Shown: positions 19,089 through 31,391 of the stretch, one piece after another | Layout: the number at the start of each line of letters is the position of its first letter | How positions within the stretch are numbered: position 1 is the first letter of the stretch | The notes under the pieces: generated by a model | The model's input: only the letters and a program-made list of their open reading frames with translations | Database searches by the model: none | Told to the model about the DNA's origin: nothing | Source: Thinopyrum elongatum | Taxonomy: Eukaryota > Streptophyta > Magnoliopsida > Poales > Poaceae | Reading direction: 5' to 3' | Length of the DNA stretch: 64,000 nucleotides | NCBI GenBank assembly: GCA_011799875.1 | Contig: CM022302.1 | Location: 318,908,144 to 318,972,143 of the forward strand | Made by a program: the position numbers and the translations under genes

Positions 19089-19182
19089 CTCCCTTCGTCC
19101 CAAAAAGCTTGTCTTAGATACATTTAGTGTTAGATACATCCATTATCTAGATAAATTTAAGACAAACTTCTTGGGATGGGGC
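19089..19182. mobile_element. Stowaway-like MITE, degenerate
   Basis: Starts CTCCCTTCGTCCCAAAAAGC after TA (19087-19088) and ends CTTCTTGGGATGGGGC before TA. The AAGTTTGTCTTA-type inverted repeats are partly eroded. Confidence 0.7.
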
Positions 19183-19252
19183 TAATATGTTTGTATTTAT
19201 AGCACATGAAAGAAGACCTACGGAGATACAACCTGATGGCATGAAAAATGCA

Positions 19253-19397
19253 TTACAGACAACTCTTATTACTGTCACCGCCCTCCACTGCCCCCACTGA
19301 GCTGACGCTCGTCTGCTCGAACAATTGCTGGTCTGCGCCATCGCAATAATCCTTGATGTAGACCACGTCCCTCTCGCGGGCGTCATAGAAGACTGAT
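19253..19397 (-). pseudogene. Exon-like fragment carried by the Helitron
   Basis: After a good splice acceptor (TTTCTGCAG) an open stretch of about 47 codons reads SVFYDARERDVVYIKDYC, then DGADQQLFEQTSV, and ends at a TAA. It looks like the last exon of a captured gene. I do not recognise the protein. A possible upstream exon around 19447-19505 (DMPKTGRQWM) has a GTGACT donor. Confidence 0.4.
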
Positions 19398-19399
19398 CT

Positions 19400-20275
19400 G
19401 CAGAAACCATCATATGTTATGCGATGTCAAATAGAAAGATCAAGTGTGGAGATAGTCACCCATCCACTGGCGCCCAGTCTTGGGCATGTCTTGATACTGA
19501 TGAAAACTACGAAGAAGGAAAAAAATATTCATAGCTCTTGATAATGATGTTATATTAGATAGTTGAATCACTGAGCTCAATTTGGGTTAGAACCACACAA
19601 TTAGAAGCTATGAAGGAAATACTAATCGACACCAAACTATGATAGGTAATAACAACCCAAGCTGTACGTGCGAAACATCGTCAAGATATCAAGCTAGCAA
19701 GGGTCAACACTAGCACCTGTCGAGCACGATATTGCCTTCTTTTCACCTGCAAAACCAAACCGATTCGGGAGAATAAACCACTGTAAGCCACCAAAAATTT
19801 ATAGTAGAAGAGACGTTCTTATTCATACTTCTCACCTTTGTTGTCGCTGCTGATTATTGATATTTGAATGCATCAGAAACCAAATTTATGCACCAACAAA
19901 ATCTAGAAAAGCAACAAATACAACTGTGTAAATATCAAAAATTGAAACTGAACATATGTTTTTAATGATAAGACGAGCATGAACTAATCATTGCCGTGCA
20001 GTAACATTACATGATACGATGCAGTGCAAGCCGAAAATAAAATAAACTCTCATCTTGTCCAAACCGATGGTTTACGTACTTCTCTTACTTTGAAAATTAA
20101 ATCATGGATCACAACCATCATTGTCCAAAATCTAATGTGTACTACGGGGAAAAAAAATATGGAGATGGGAGAGGCAGGGAAAAATCACCATTTCAGGGCA
20201 CCATGTTCAGCTCAGTAAAGACGTTGATTCCATGTGCTCCTCATATAAACTGTCAACCAAATGAATTAAATGGTA
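19400..20275. other. Helitron interior, unrecognised
   Basis: AT-rich sequence with possible exon remnants around 19447-19505 only. No element ends or convincing coding region found. Confidence 0.4.
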
Positions 20276-20379
20276 CTCCCTCCGTTCCAAATTACTTGTT
20301 TTAGATTTGTCTAGATACAGATGTATTAATACATCCGTGTCTAGACAAATTAAAGACAAGTAATTTGCGACGGAGGAAG
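20276..20379. mobile_element. Stowaway-type MITE
   Basis: A 104-bp fold-back with CTCCCTCCGTTCCAAATTAC at the left and its near-perfect complement ending GCGACGGAGGAAG at the right, flanked by TA on both sides. Confidence 0.9.
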
Positions 20380-20671
20380 TACATGTTACTACACGTAATC
20401 ATATTTAAGTGCCGAAGACAATTGAAATAAATTTAGGAACTGCATATAAACGGGAACTAAAATCAATTTAAACATGGCATTTTGGGGTAGGCAGATACAT
20501 TAATGTGGATTCCGGTTCAAAATTCAGGTGAGCATATATCGAGCTAACGACATAAATCTTCAACAATCGTCAATATGAAAATGGCCACATTAATAGATAA
20601 TTATGCATCCGACTTACTCAATTGCCCAATTTGAGAAATTTAAATAAACAACATGCTTCATGGACATAAGT

Positions 20672-23600
20672 TTTTTTTTCGAAAAGGGGGTTATCCCCCG
20701 GCGTCTGCATCAGAACGATGCATACGGCCATATTATTAATAAGCAAAAGGTTCAACAAAAGTCTTCAGGTCTCAAAAAGGAAAAAGGCTCACAAAGAGCA
20801 TAAACATAATAACAGGATAGCCACAACCGGCCGGCAAAAAAATAAGATAGGAAACACTAAACGCCTATCCTATTACATGACCGCCATCCAAACCGGTTGA
20901 AGATAGCCCGTGCTACCGTCTCCCATCGGATAGATCCAGTAACCATACGCTTCCTGACCTCCGTCGGGGTGAGTAGCGACCACATACGGATCAGTGCAGT
21001 GGCCCGGAATATAACCTGCAAGAAATGAATATTTGTTGTTCTGTTAAAAACCAAATCGTTTCTGCAGTTCCAAACTGCCCATAATAAAGCACATACTCCT
21101 ACACGGATATGTCTCGCTGTCTCTGAATCTATCCCATCTAGCCACGTCCCAAATAACGTGTTGATAGTATTCGGATGAGTAATATTAAATGCTATGTGGA
21201 CCGACCGCCACAATTTTTTTGCCAATGGGCAGTCAAGAAAGAGGTCTTTGATGGATTCATCATGATCACAGAAGTTACATCTTGTAGATCCTGTCCAGTT
21301 GTGTTTTGCCAAATTGTCCTTAGTTAGAATGACTTGTTTATGGACAAACCACGTAAACACTTTAATTTTTAAAGGTACTTTGACTTTCCAAACATGTTTC
21401 GAACGAGAAATAGAGCTAGAGTTGATAACATCCAAATACATGGATTTAACCGAAAACTCTACATTCTTAGTTAGTTTCCAGCGCAACTGATCGGGCTGTT
21501 GAGATAGATGAACATCCATCAATCTTCTCACAAGATGGAGCCAAGCTTCCCAACGGGTTCCCGCTAACGTCCTCCTGAATTGAATATTAAGATGATTGGA
21601 CTGTAATACTGTTGCAACGTAAGTGCCTCTTCGCTGAACAATATTATAGAGAGAAGGATATTGGAGTGCAATGGGCGTCTCCCCTAGCCATGTATCCTCC
21701 CAGAATCTCGTGGTAGTACCATTTCCAACTACAAATTTTGTCCTGTTGAAAAAGACTGATTTCACTCTCATCAATCCTTTCCAAAAAGGCGAATCAGTCG
21801 GCCTTACCGTCACCTGGGATAAGGTTTTGGATTGAAGGTACTTATTACGCAGAATCTGGGCCCATGTGCCATCCGTCTCTACAGATAGCTTATACAGCCA
21901 CTTGCTGAGAAGACATCTGTTCTTCACCTCTAAATTTTCAATGCTAAGACCCCCTTGGTCTTTCGGCCTACAAATGATGTCCCATTTAGCGAGTCTATAC
22001 TTTCGTTTTAATTCATCGCTCTGCCAGAAGAAGCGCGATCGATAGAAATCAAGCCTTTTCCGGACTCCAACTGGTACCTCAAAAAAGGACAAGAGAAACA
22101 TAGGCATACTCGTGAGTACCGAATTAATGAGAATTAGTCGGCCTCCATATGACATAAGCTTGCCCTTCCAGCAGCTTAGTTTTTTTTCAAATCGATCCTC
22201 AATGCACTTCCATTCTTTGTTGGAAAGCTTGCGATGGTGGATTGGTATGCCCAAATACGTGAAGGGTAAAGACCCCAATTCGCACCCGAACAAATGTTTG
22301 TAAGCTTCTTGTTCGTCTTTAGCTCTTCCAAAGCAGAACAATTCATTTTTATGGAAGTTAATCTTTAACCCCGACAGTTGTTCGAACAAGCATAACACAA
22401 GCTTCATGTTTCTTGCTTTTGCCAAATCATGCTCCATGAAGATGATTGTATCATCAGCGTACTGTAGGATAGAGACTCCTCCGTCAACTAAATGCGGAAC
22501 GAGGCCACCTACCTGGCCAGCATCCTTAGCCCTTCCTATTAGGATTGTCAACATGTCGACCACTATGTTGAACAGAATCGGTGACATCGGATCTCCTTGC
22601 CTCAGACCCTTGTGTGTCTGAAAGTAATGACCTACGCCATCATTCACTTTGATTCCAACACTCCCTTTTTGCGTGAAAGAATCTACCTGGTTTCTCCAGG
22701 ACTGATCGAATCCTTTCATACGCAAGGCCTGCTGAAGAAATGGCCATTTTACCTTATCGTACGCTTTCTCAAAATCCACTTTGAAAACCACCCCATCTAG
22801 TTTCTTCGTGTGGATTTCATGGAGCGTTTCATGTAGGACCACAACCCCTTCTAGGATGTTTCTGTCCGGCATGAAAGCAGTTTGAGACGGCTGCACCACA
22901 GAATGCGCAATCTGCGTAAGCCTATTAGTCCCAACCTTGGTGAAAATTTTAAAGCTGACATTAAGAAGACAGATCGGCCTGAACTGCTCAATCCGCACGG
23001 CCTCTGTTTTCTTAGGAAGCAAAGTAATCATTTCGAAATTCAAGTGAAACAGCTGCAGCTGTCCAGAGAATAAATCACATGGAACATCGGAAGCAAGTCA
23101 CCCTTAATGATGTGCCAGCACTTTTTATAAAACTCCGCCGGAAAACCATCCGGCCCTGGAGCTTTATTATTCTTCATTTGTGAAATTACCTCAAACACCT
23201 CTTTCTCCGAAAATGGGGCGGTCAAAATATCGTTCTCAACCGCAGCTAGTTGAGGACATCCTCAACCCTCGACTCATCCAAGGATACGAAATTATCCTCA
23301 GGAGGCCCAAACAGCTGCTTATAGTAATTGGTGATGTATAATTTTAGGTTCTCCTGTCCTAAAATCGTCCCCTCATCTTGCTCGAGCTGAAAGATTCTCT
23401 TCTTTCGATGCTTGCCATTCGCAATTATATGGAAGAATTGAGTGTTATCATCCCCTTGGACAATTTGCGAACTTTAGCTCGCAGTGCCCACTTCAATTCC
23501 TCCTCTCGAAGCAGTTCTTTCAGTCTCATTTTCGCCTCCACTTTAGTTTCCAGCTCCCTAGTATCTAGAATGGAGGACTCGGCTTTTAAATCTAGGGATT

Positions 23601-24183
23601 GAATAAGTAGTAGGAGCCTTTCCTTTTCAACCTTATATATCCCACTCAAATGCTTGGCCCATCCACGTAAGAACCGTCTTAGGTGCCTTATCTTATTCTG
23701 CCATCTTTCAACATTCGACCTCCCTCCTGAATCTTTAGCCCATTCTCTTGCTATCAGATCCAGGAACCCTTCTCTTTCAAACAATGCTAATTCGAAAGAA
23801 AAAGTGTTCTTGTTCCCCACATGCGTTGCCTCTCCAGAGTCAATCAGCAATGGGGTATGGTCGGAGATCGCGCGTGATAATGCTTGGACCATCACCAGGG
23901 GAAAATTCTGCTCCCATTCGACGCTGGCGAGGACACGATCCAGCTTCTCAAACGTCGGGATTGGTAACATGTTGGCCCAAGTGAATTTTCTACCAGAAAG
24001 CTCTATCTCTCTAAGATTCAAGCTTTCAATGATTGTATTAAACATAAACGACCATCTGCCGTCAAAGTTATCATTGTTTTTTTCCTCCCGTCTTCGGATA
24101 ATGTTAAAATCGCCCCCAACCAGAATTGGGAGCTGCTCGCTACCGCAAATACAGACTAGATCTGCCAAAAAATCTGGTTTGAG
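20672..24183 (-). mobile_element. L1-type LINE, 5'-truncated, inside the Helitron
   Basis: A poly-T run at 20671-20679 is the poly-A tail on the minus strand. A 15-bp TSD TTCATGGACATAAGT occurs at 20657-20671 and 24184-24198. It includes a 3' untranslated fold-back (AAAGGGGGTTATCCCCCGG) near 20683 and ORF2 from the endonuclease C-terminal half onward. ORF1 and the first part of the endonuclease are missing, the usual result of incomplete reverse transcription. Confidence 0.92.
20857..24183 (-). pseudogene. LINE ORF2: partial endonuclease, reverse transcriptase, zinc-binding domain
   Basis: 24183-23455 encodes the rest of the endonuclease (LPILVGGDFNIIRR, SDHTPLLID) and then loses frame by one base near 23455. 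A second break lies near 23260 and a third near 23045. From 23043 to 20857 there is an uninterrupted 728-codon stretch with the RT blocks FRPICLLNVSFKIFTK, KVDFEKAYDKVKW, GLRQGDPMSPILFNIVVDML and QYADDTIIF (the catalytic YADD). The C-terminal zf-RVT-type domain follows (CNFCDHDESIKDLFLDCPLA). Relatively young by its long open RT, but not autonomous. Confidence 0.92.
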
Positions 24184-24198
24184 TTCATGGACATAAGT

Positions 24199-26912
24199 AC
24201 TAAACTTCTCTGGAGATGCCACATCTAATGTTTGGCAAGACTGCAAATGAAAAAAAGGGATAGAGGGGCAGAAAGATGATACCTGACAGCCGCTCCCCCC
24301 GCCCGTAGAGGCTGCTGCATCATGTGCACTCACTGGCGCTCGCCGTCACCATACATCGCTTTCGTGCAGCAGGTGGTGCTTTCTTTGACCTGATAGTTAT
24401 TCCATATCTCTCTCAACTCCAACATTATTAAATTAGGCATCATCGCGCAACCACCTATCAATAGTTAAATCATGATGTATTAGGACAACTGTGCAAGTCA
24501 TAACTCAATCTAGAAGACACCTCATACCTTCTCTAGACAGAGGAGATATATTTTAGAATTTATAAACATAGGCATAACTGACAGTTTCAACCAAAGGAAC
24601 TCAATGCAAAAGAGCATAATAGATTCTGGAATAACTCAACAAGCGAACTAATCAGTGCACGGTAGTGCTAACAAAATCATCAGAATATTCCATAGAGTTG
24701 CATACTGAAGTGCTAACAGAATCATCAAAAGATCTCAGCAATACTCATGCATCTGGATCGAATATGTGCCAAAAATCCCCACGGTGTGTAGGAGAGTGAG
24801 AGGGTACAGCAGGGAGGGGTGATTTTCATACCAAATTGCAAACGGACAGCGGCAATCCAGATGAGCTTGACGACCACCACCAAGATGAGCTCGACGACAA
24901 GGTCTACGCCGTGGAGGGAAGGAGCAGCAACAACCACCACGAGATGAGCTCGACCACCACCAGGAGCAAACATTCAAAAAAGTTCATCAAGAACATGAAC
25001 TAAGCGCTAATATTTACAATACAGTATCACCATGAACATGAACAGTACTTGTAGACTAAATACTTTCCGATTAGGAATACAGTGAATATTGAAAGTGCCA
25101 GGACTTTCATTCCAAACTTCCTAAGCAAAATTATCATAATGAACATACAAAAGTGCCTACGAATTAACAAAAATGTCTGTCAATTAACAAAAAATTCCTA
25201 AGCAAAATTATCACAGCTGTGACAAGATAGAGAATATCACCCGACTTTTCTCAGCTTTTCTGAACAAGTGCATAGCTCTAAAAATCTCTCTACCTTAAAT
25301 GTAACCATCACCTCCTATGCATATATGTTCAGGACAAACACCTCGATGTAAGTTTCTACAGCCTCCTTAACCAAGCTGCAGATCGATACCATCTTTGGAT
25401 GGGTCTGCAATGGAAAAGACCATACCAAAATTGTTAAAAATATCCAATACTGGGAATAAAGACCAAATTGGTAATCCCAATGGATATTTAACAAATGTTA
25501 TTCTAAAGGCATATGTCGTATCATGTCACCTGACCAAATCTAGTTGGTATGACTACTGCTGTATTTTGGGTCAGAAAGAGAAGGAGATTCTACAGGAATA
25601 ATGTGTACGTGCAAAATTAATTCTGGATTTGGGACATGGGCACCTCATATTCAACAAAATCAAATCCGTTTTGGATCTGCCAAATCAAATGAATTTCACA
25701 AAAATCAAGAACACTGCAGGCCAGGATAGGCTGCTGCCGTCAGCAGCAGGATCACAAGGCAGTGGTAGAGGGTGGTCGACCTGACGAAGAGAGGGTTGCG
25801 ATCGATGGTGAAGTCGTGGAGAAGTGCTTCCTCCTCCTCCTCTCGCCGCACACCTAACCATGAGTTCTTCGTGTCTTCTGCCTTCCTACCGCTAACTTCT
25901 CTGCGGTGCAAAGCCTACAAGTTACACAAGTTACAAATTAAGTTGCAGTTAGAAGCAAACCGATAGAAGTATGTCCAAACTGGAAAATAATGAAATTTAC
26001 TCTCTATTGTATGTCAATTTCACCGGTTGTGCATTTCTTTTGAACCATTGGTAAGACAATCGAGAGTGCACTGAATAATGCTTGTGATCTAATACAACAA
26101 TTCCAACAACTCAATGCATTCAGCCACAAACATGGTATATAAAGTTTGTTAATGTTCTACGTGCTAATTACATATAACCATTGAGAAAATGGAATCAAGA
26201 ACCCAAAATAAATCTAAACCAGAGGTCTTCCATCTAGACATTGCAGCTGGCCACTCACTCGTACCTCTTAATCAATGGGTATCTAGAAGGAGGGGAATGG
26301 GGGCGGACAAAGGAGAGAAAGATGGCCTGCGGCGGGAAGCTCCTTACTGCCGTTGCTTCATTCGGTGTGGCTCCATCGTCGGGCCTTCCCTGCCTACTTT
26401 CTGCCTTGTCCGCACCGCGGCCGCCGCTGCATTGTGAACGAGGTGATAAAAAAAGGAAGGAGACAGGAAAAAGGTTGTGGACGAGGTCGGCTTTCCTGTG
26501 AAGCCGCTGCCGTTGCTTCCCCACGGCGTGCTCGACGTCGGCTGGCGCGCCGCCGCAATTGCCATCTCCCGCATCAAAAGCCGCCGCCGCCGCTGCCGCT
26601 AGTTTTTGCGAAGTGGGGATTGCCAAGCGAACAGAGAAGGAAGAGGAGGAGGCGGCTGCGGCTGGAGGCGTGTGGGGAAGAGGAAGACGTGCGCGTGGAC
26701 CCAATGCGACCTGCCTTAGTTGGGAAGGAAACGAACTAATCGTTGCGCCCCTTGCTTTTCTTTCGTTGCTACTGTTCCTGTCTGACGTGTAGGTCCCCAG
26801 CATCCGCCCAGAGATTATCGCTAACTCATTTTTTTTCCTTGTGACAGTAAATCTATCTATCGATGTGGCATAGGCCAGGAGGCGCCCTTACCGCCACCCT
26901 TATTGTGTTTGA
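24199..26912. other. Helitron 5' portion with exon-like GC-rich islands
   Basis: 24199-26200 is mostly AT-rich. 24730-24975 has four spaced copies of a GATGAGCTCGAC motif. A minus-strand open stretch at 25705-25911 and a GC-rich alanine/serine/arginine-rich stretch at 26255-26803 (183 codons from an ATG) look like captured first exons, but I recognise neither product and find no linked downstream exons. 26820-26912 is the Helitron 5' terminal region. Confidence 0.4.
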
Positions 26913-28031
26913 TTGTTCTGCTCAACTGCGACACTCTGTATTTCTTGGAATCTATTTGAAACATGCTTCTTTCTGAAACCCTATCAAGGTAAAGACATTC
27001 TTCTTTGTCTTTCACTGATTCAAGTAGCAGGGAAAAACAGAAGGGGCGATTCGGTGCTCAGGCTCAGATGAACCCGAAATCTGAGTCGTTCGTTGGTGCG
27101 TTGGGATTGCAGAAATTCGTTCTGACGCGTCACTGCTGGACCAGGGAAAAGTAAGGATACAGGATATACAGGGCAACTACAATGCACATTTGTGGGCCAT
27201 TTTCATAGGCAGCGGCGTCGGTCTGCGAGGACGCGGTCGTGAGCCGTGGGCCAGAACGTTTGAAGAAACCTGAGCTTCCGTCCAGGACGTTTGGGCGTGA
27301 TTTGACGGGAAGTGACACTGAGAAGTGGTGGCAGGTACTCCTATCGCGTTACTATGGCGTGTGCAGCGGCCGCTTCTTCTTCTGGCGGCGCGGCGATGGA
27401 AGCTGGCGGGCTGGAGTTCCTGCTGGATCCAGTAGACCGGTGAGTTTCCCTACACTAGTGCTCGTCTCTGGATTTGCGTGCTTACTACTACCGTTTTGTT
27501 CAGAAATTTCTTTGCGTCATTCATGTATCCCCCCTCCCCCCGCCGCCGATGATTCCGCTATGGCTCCCAGGTTTCCACTCAGGGAGGAGGTCGCGGGCAT
27601 CTTGGACCATTCAGATCCGCGCGAGGAGCATACGAAGTTACCAGCGGATTCGAATCGCGGGTCCGGCTGTGCACAGGAAGGCGACGGCAGCCCGGGGAGG
27701 TCGGGAGGTGAGCTTCAGTGAAGGAAGAACGCTTCGCTGACACGGTCTGCACAATCGACGGAGAAGGTGAATCTGGAGGCGCCTGGGTGGAGAAAAGAGG
27801 TAATGCAGCCTAGTATTTTCATTAGTTCGACAAGGCCATCGTTTATTCTGATGTGAATGTGAATGCTGGGTTGGGAGGTTTCATGATAAGTTGATTGTTC
27901 AGGCTCTATTATAATCAAACCTTGCATCTGGTGGTTCCAGGTTGCGCTTGGGTACTGCACCGCGATAGAACCCCCTATGCATCTCGGATGAGTGCCCTGA
28001 AGCAATCTATCCAAAAGTATCCAGAAGACCC

Positions 28032-28146
28032 TACTAAGACTAAGATTGTGGTGAAACCAGAACTTGGCTTTGGGATAAGGTATGGCAACAGCCGACTGAA
28101 CGCCGAGAGGATCAAATCCATGCATGAGATTGTGTGCGGCTATTCG
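28032..28146 (+). pseudogene. FAR1-related domain fragment
   Basis: The open frame reads TKIVVKPELG, then FGIRYGNSRLN, then AERIKSMHEIVCG. This resembles the N-terminal FAR1 DNA-binding domain of grass FAR1/FRS proteins, with the central part of the motif deleted between PELG and FGIRYG. FAR1 proteins descend from MULE transposases, so this may be captured host sequence or transposase residue. Recognition is from memory of the motif. Confidence 0.4.
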
Positions 28147-29999
28147 GTGAGAACTCCCATATTCATATGAATTTTGTTCTATTTGATGGTGACAGTATTT
28201 ACGGACGGATGAGTAAATTATGTTCTGTACGCGAGGTTGGGGTTGCAAAGATGGAATCAAGAATGGTTGGAACAAAAGGTAAACAATTTTTTGAGTAAAG
28301 CATACAAGATTGGAGTACTGATCCCGTAGGTGATTTTATGGTTTGTGACCTGATGGTCTGCCCTGAATTACTGTGTATGGTGGATTGATTCTCGGTGGGA
28401 TAGGTGGGATATTCGAGCTTCCCGGCGTGTGTTGCACGGATGATGGCATCGGCGCGACTTACGGAAGCTTGCGCCGTGCATACCACTGTCAAGGGATCTT
28501 GGAGTTATGGCAGAATCTATGCGTCAGCTGGAATTGTGCACGCATTTTCGAGATGCCTGAGAGAAGGCTTAAATTGTAGCAGCTGATTGTTTTTACGGGA
28601 GCATAAGAGAAGGAGGTGTATGCCTTTTTGGGGTCCAATGCCATGTTGATCATCATGGGTAATGAGTCCTGGTCGAAGCCACTGATTCTCGGTAATACAT
28701 CTGTTTGTTGAAGATGCCGAGGTCGATGTTGTCCAGTAGGAAAATCTACAGCGACACGGCAATATAATTAGTTGAGTTGAAATGCGGACAAATGCATGGT
28801 GAGACTGCCAATAGCATGGTGTGCATGATGAGTGATAGGGTCACCTGGAAGAACAAGTGACAACCCATTATATTGGTTATTAAGATGTGGTTAGACATCA
28901 TATCTCTCTTCAAGTATGAGGTCTGGATCCGAATGACGAACCAGCTGCAAGGATGGGCAACTCCCTTTTGGCGGCAAGGCCATTTGTTGCCCCTCGGCAT
29001 GTCATACCAATCAATACCAGAGGAGATACTGTCGTGCGTGCTGTTGAGGGGAGGACATGTGATTTCGATCTAGCTGAGTGGGCATTCCAAGTGATCAGGA
29101 GGCTGCCAAGAAGATAAAGGGGGACTTGGAGAAGGGAGTGAAGACTTCTAATCATTGGTGGTTCTCACTTAGCTCTATTGGTAAGACCATTGTTGTTTAA
29201 TCCTCTTAATATATTAGAACCTGTGAGTTTGTTGTCGATGTACTTACAACTGTGCTCTCACATTTTGTGTGCAGCCGTCGTATTCCAACTAGGTGAACTT
29301 TGGAAAAGCAAATGTGGTGTCAAGAAATGTTCCTCGCATGTCTGTATACAACGGAAACAGGGTCAAATAGCTGATTTACCTTGACGCAAATATCCTGGGA
29401 TGTTCAAGGTAATGCCGAAATAAAAAATTAATTGTGGGAATTTGCATGTTCCATATTGTTGCCTGCTGGACCTATATTTCCATTTTTCGTAGACAAGGGC
29501 TGAAAACTATTTTGAGCTAAATCCTCGTAATTGGCATCCATGGTGGGAGGGCCAGGTGGCATTACGGTGGAAGATGATCAGCTAAGTAGTTCTTTTTTTT
29601 TAGTTCTATTCTTCATTGAATGCTCTATGGCAGCTGTCAGTGGTCTACTGAAATTGTTGACCCTTGGCAGTGCAAAATCAAGGAGGGGATGGAGATACGA
29701 GGGGGGCCGATGGCATCCTCGCTACGAAAGAACTAACATAAGGAGCAAGAGAAAGAAGGCGCTGGGCCTAGCGTGGCGCGTGTGCGTGGTCAGGATCGTG
29801 GCATCTCTCTGCCCAGCAAGGTAGAAGCAGACATCTCATCTGATCATGCCTATAGTATGCTGGGATGACCATACATGACAGTAACATTATATGATTTGTG
29901 TACGCTGATATTGTTGAGCACCTTCGGAAGAGCATCGCATATGACATTGTTACAATGTTTATTTTTTGTAGTATGCTTTTGTTGGGCACCTACGACGTT

Positions 30000-30063
30000 G
30001 TATAATGCAGACAACATATTTTAATTTGTAATGTAATGCAGACAACATATTTTAATTTGTAAT
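30000..30063. repeat. Short tandem duplication
   Basis: Two adjacent copies of a 31-bp unit containing AATGCAGACAACATATTTTA. Confidence 0.85.
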
Positions 30064-30946
30064 GGTGAAACTAATGTACTAATTGAATGTTCCAAATCGC
30101 ACCGTTACGTTAAACTGGTGTTGCGTGGGAGCTCATTGGGGCCCATTTAACACAATTGGTGGGCACTGGAAACATTTTCAAAAGCATGAGTATTGAGTGG
30201 TTGGATGCTGAAAGAGTGAGTGTGATCTGAATTGGCCACATATAAGCTGAAAACAAAATTTTGCTGTGTACATATAGAGCTTCACGGGACTGGGATCACT
30301 GGCATAGCAGAGTTTTGCATCTTCATTGAGAACTAGAATGTTTGCATGCAGGGGCAGAAGGTGCAAACAAGATGATGGCCGAAGGAGGAGAGGGAGCAGC
30401 ATATTGGAAAACAACATTTGTAAAAATGGCCAGGTTCATATGAATGATGAACTATTGTTTGCAATTTTTTGTTTGTGGCTTACCAAAATGATGAACTATT
30501 GTCGAACAAATACAAGTTGAACAAAAGGACTGGAGCTTGAAAAGGAACAGGCGTCAAACTCCAAAATGATTCAGACAGACAGACATAAAGGCATATTTAG
30601 GTCTGATGTGCATACAAAACAGCGTCTTATGTTTTCTGAAGGTCCTGGCAGAACCATGCGAAAGGGGAACATAAAAAATACTTAGATTATGGTTAGTATA
30701 AAAAACAAATGGTCTGATGGGGGAATTTATTTGCAAGAATTATTTATTATCCGAAAATAGGATTACAGAGTAAACCATAACAGATGGCCAAACAGGCTAC
30801 AACAGGGAGCCACCCATTGCATACTTTTCGTTCCCTAATATTCACACAAATGAAGTAGAGATCCAAAGTACATCATGACAACCAAAAACAAAATGAGAAC
30901 GACGACCAAGAGATTATTAGTAGTTGCTATAAGAATCACGACAGCA

Positions 30947-31391
30947 TCAAGCACTTGAGATCAATGAGCTGATGCGAATGCTGCAACTGGCTTGTCCACC
31001 GGACGTTCTAGCACGGGACGGATTGGCAGCAGGCACAAGCTGAGCGGGCTGCAGGTTGCCTTGGGCACCGGCCAGCTCTTGAGCTATGTCAATCTGATGG
31101 GGAGTGAACCTATTGATGTACACATCCTGTAACTCGATGAATGGGCATTCGCCGGACTGCGAGCAGAGTATGCAAATGAAACCATAAGAGAACCAAATCA
31201 GGAAAAGAGTGCGACAAATTTAATCTAAACAAATTGTAGAGCAGAATGGCTTACGTTCTATAAGCAGTACTTGTAGGATCTGAATCCATCCATGTTCGTC
31301 ACCACACTAGCTCATGGCCGCAGAAGGGGCAGTCGGTGAGCGGGAGGAGGTGGTCCCTGGGTTCAGGGAGATAAGAGGAGGATGCAGACAT
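30947..31391 (-). CDS. Small predicted gene, possible GRF-type zinc finger, in the MULE-like element
   Basis: The ATG at 31389-31391 starts MSASSSYLPEPRDHLLPLTD followed by CPFCGHELVW. A donor (AAC|GTAAGC, 31253) and an acceptor (CTCGCAG, 31164) bound an 89-bp intron. Exon 2 reads SGECPFIELQDVYINRFTPH and ends at the TGA at 30947-30949. The CPxC...C...CPF spacing resembles GRF zinc fingers, which bind nucleic acid. As read, exon 1 has a TGA right after ELVW and continues in another frame (NMDGFRSYKYCL), so it is frameshifted or my splice is wrong. Whether a product is made is unknown. Confidence 0.35.

Larger units (their letters stand above)
18768..26912 (-). mobile_element. Helitron (non-autonomous) with nested contents
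   Basis: On the minus strand it begins TCAAACACAATAAGGGTGGC at 26912 and ends CCAACCACTAG at 18768, the canonical TC...CTAG ends. A perfect 8-bp-stem hairpin lies 7 nt before CTAG, and insertion is between A and T with no TSD. The uninterrupted site is in copy 2 at 34157/34158 (AATCATAATTGTTCTGCTC). Length is 8,145 bp. No Rep/helicase coding is seen, so it would need another Helitron's enzyme. Inside are two MITEs, an L1-type LINE and exon-like fragments. Confidence 0.92.
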
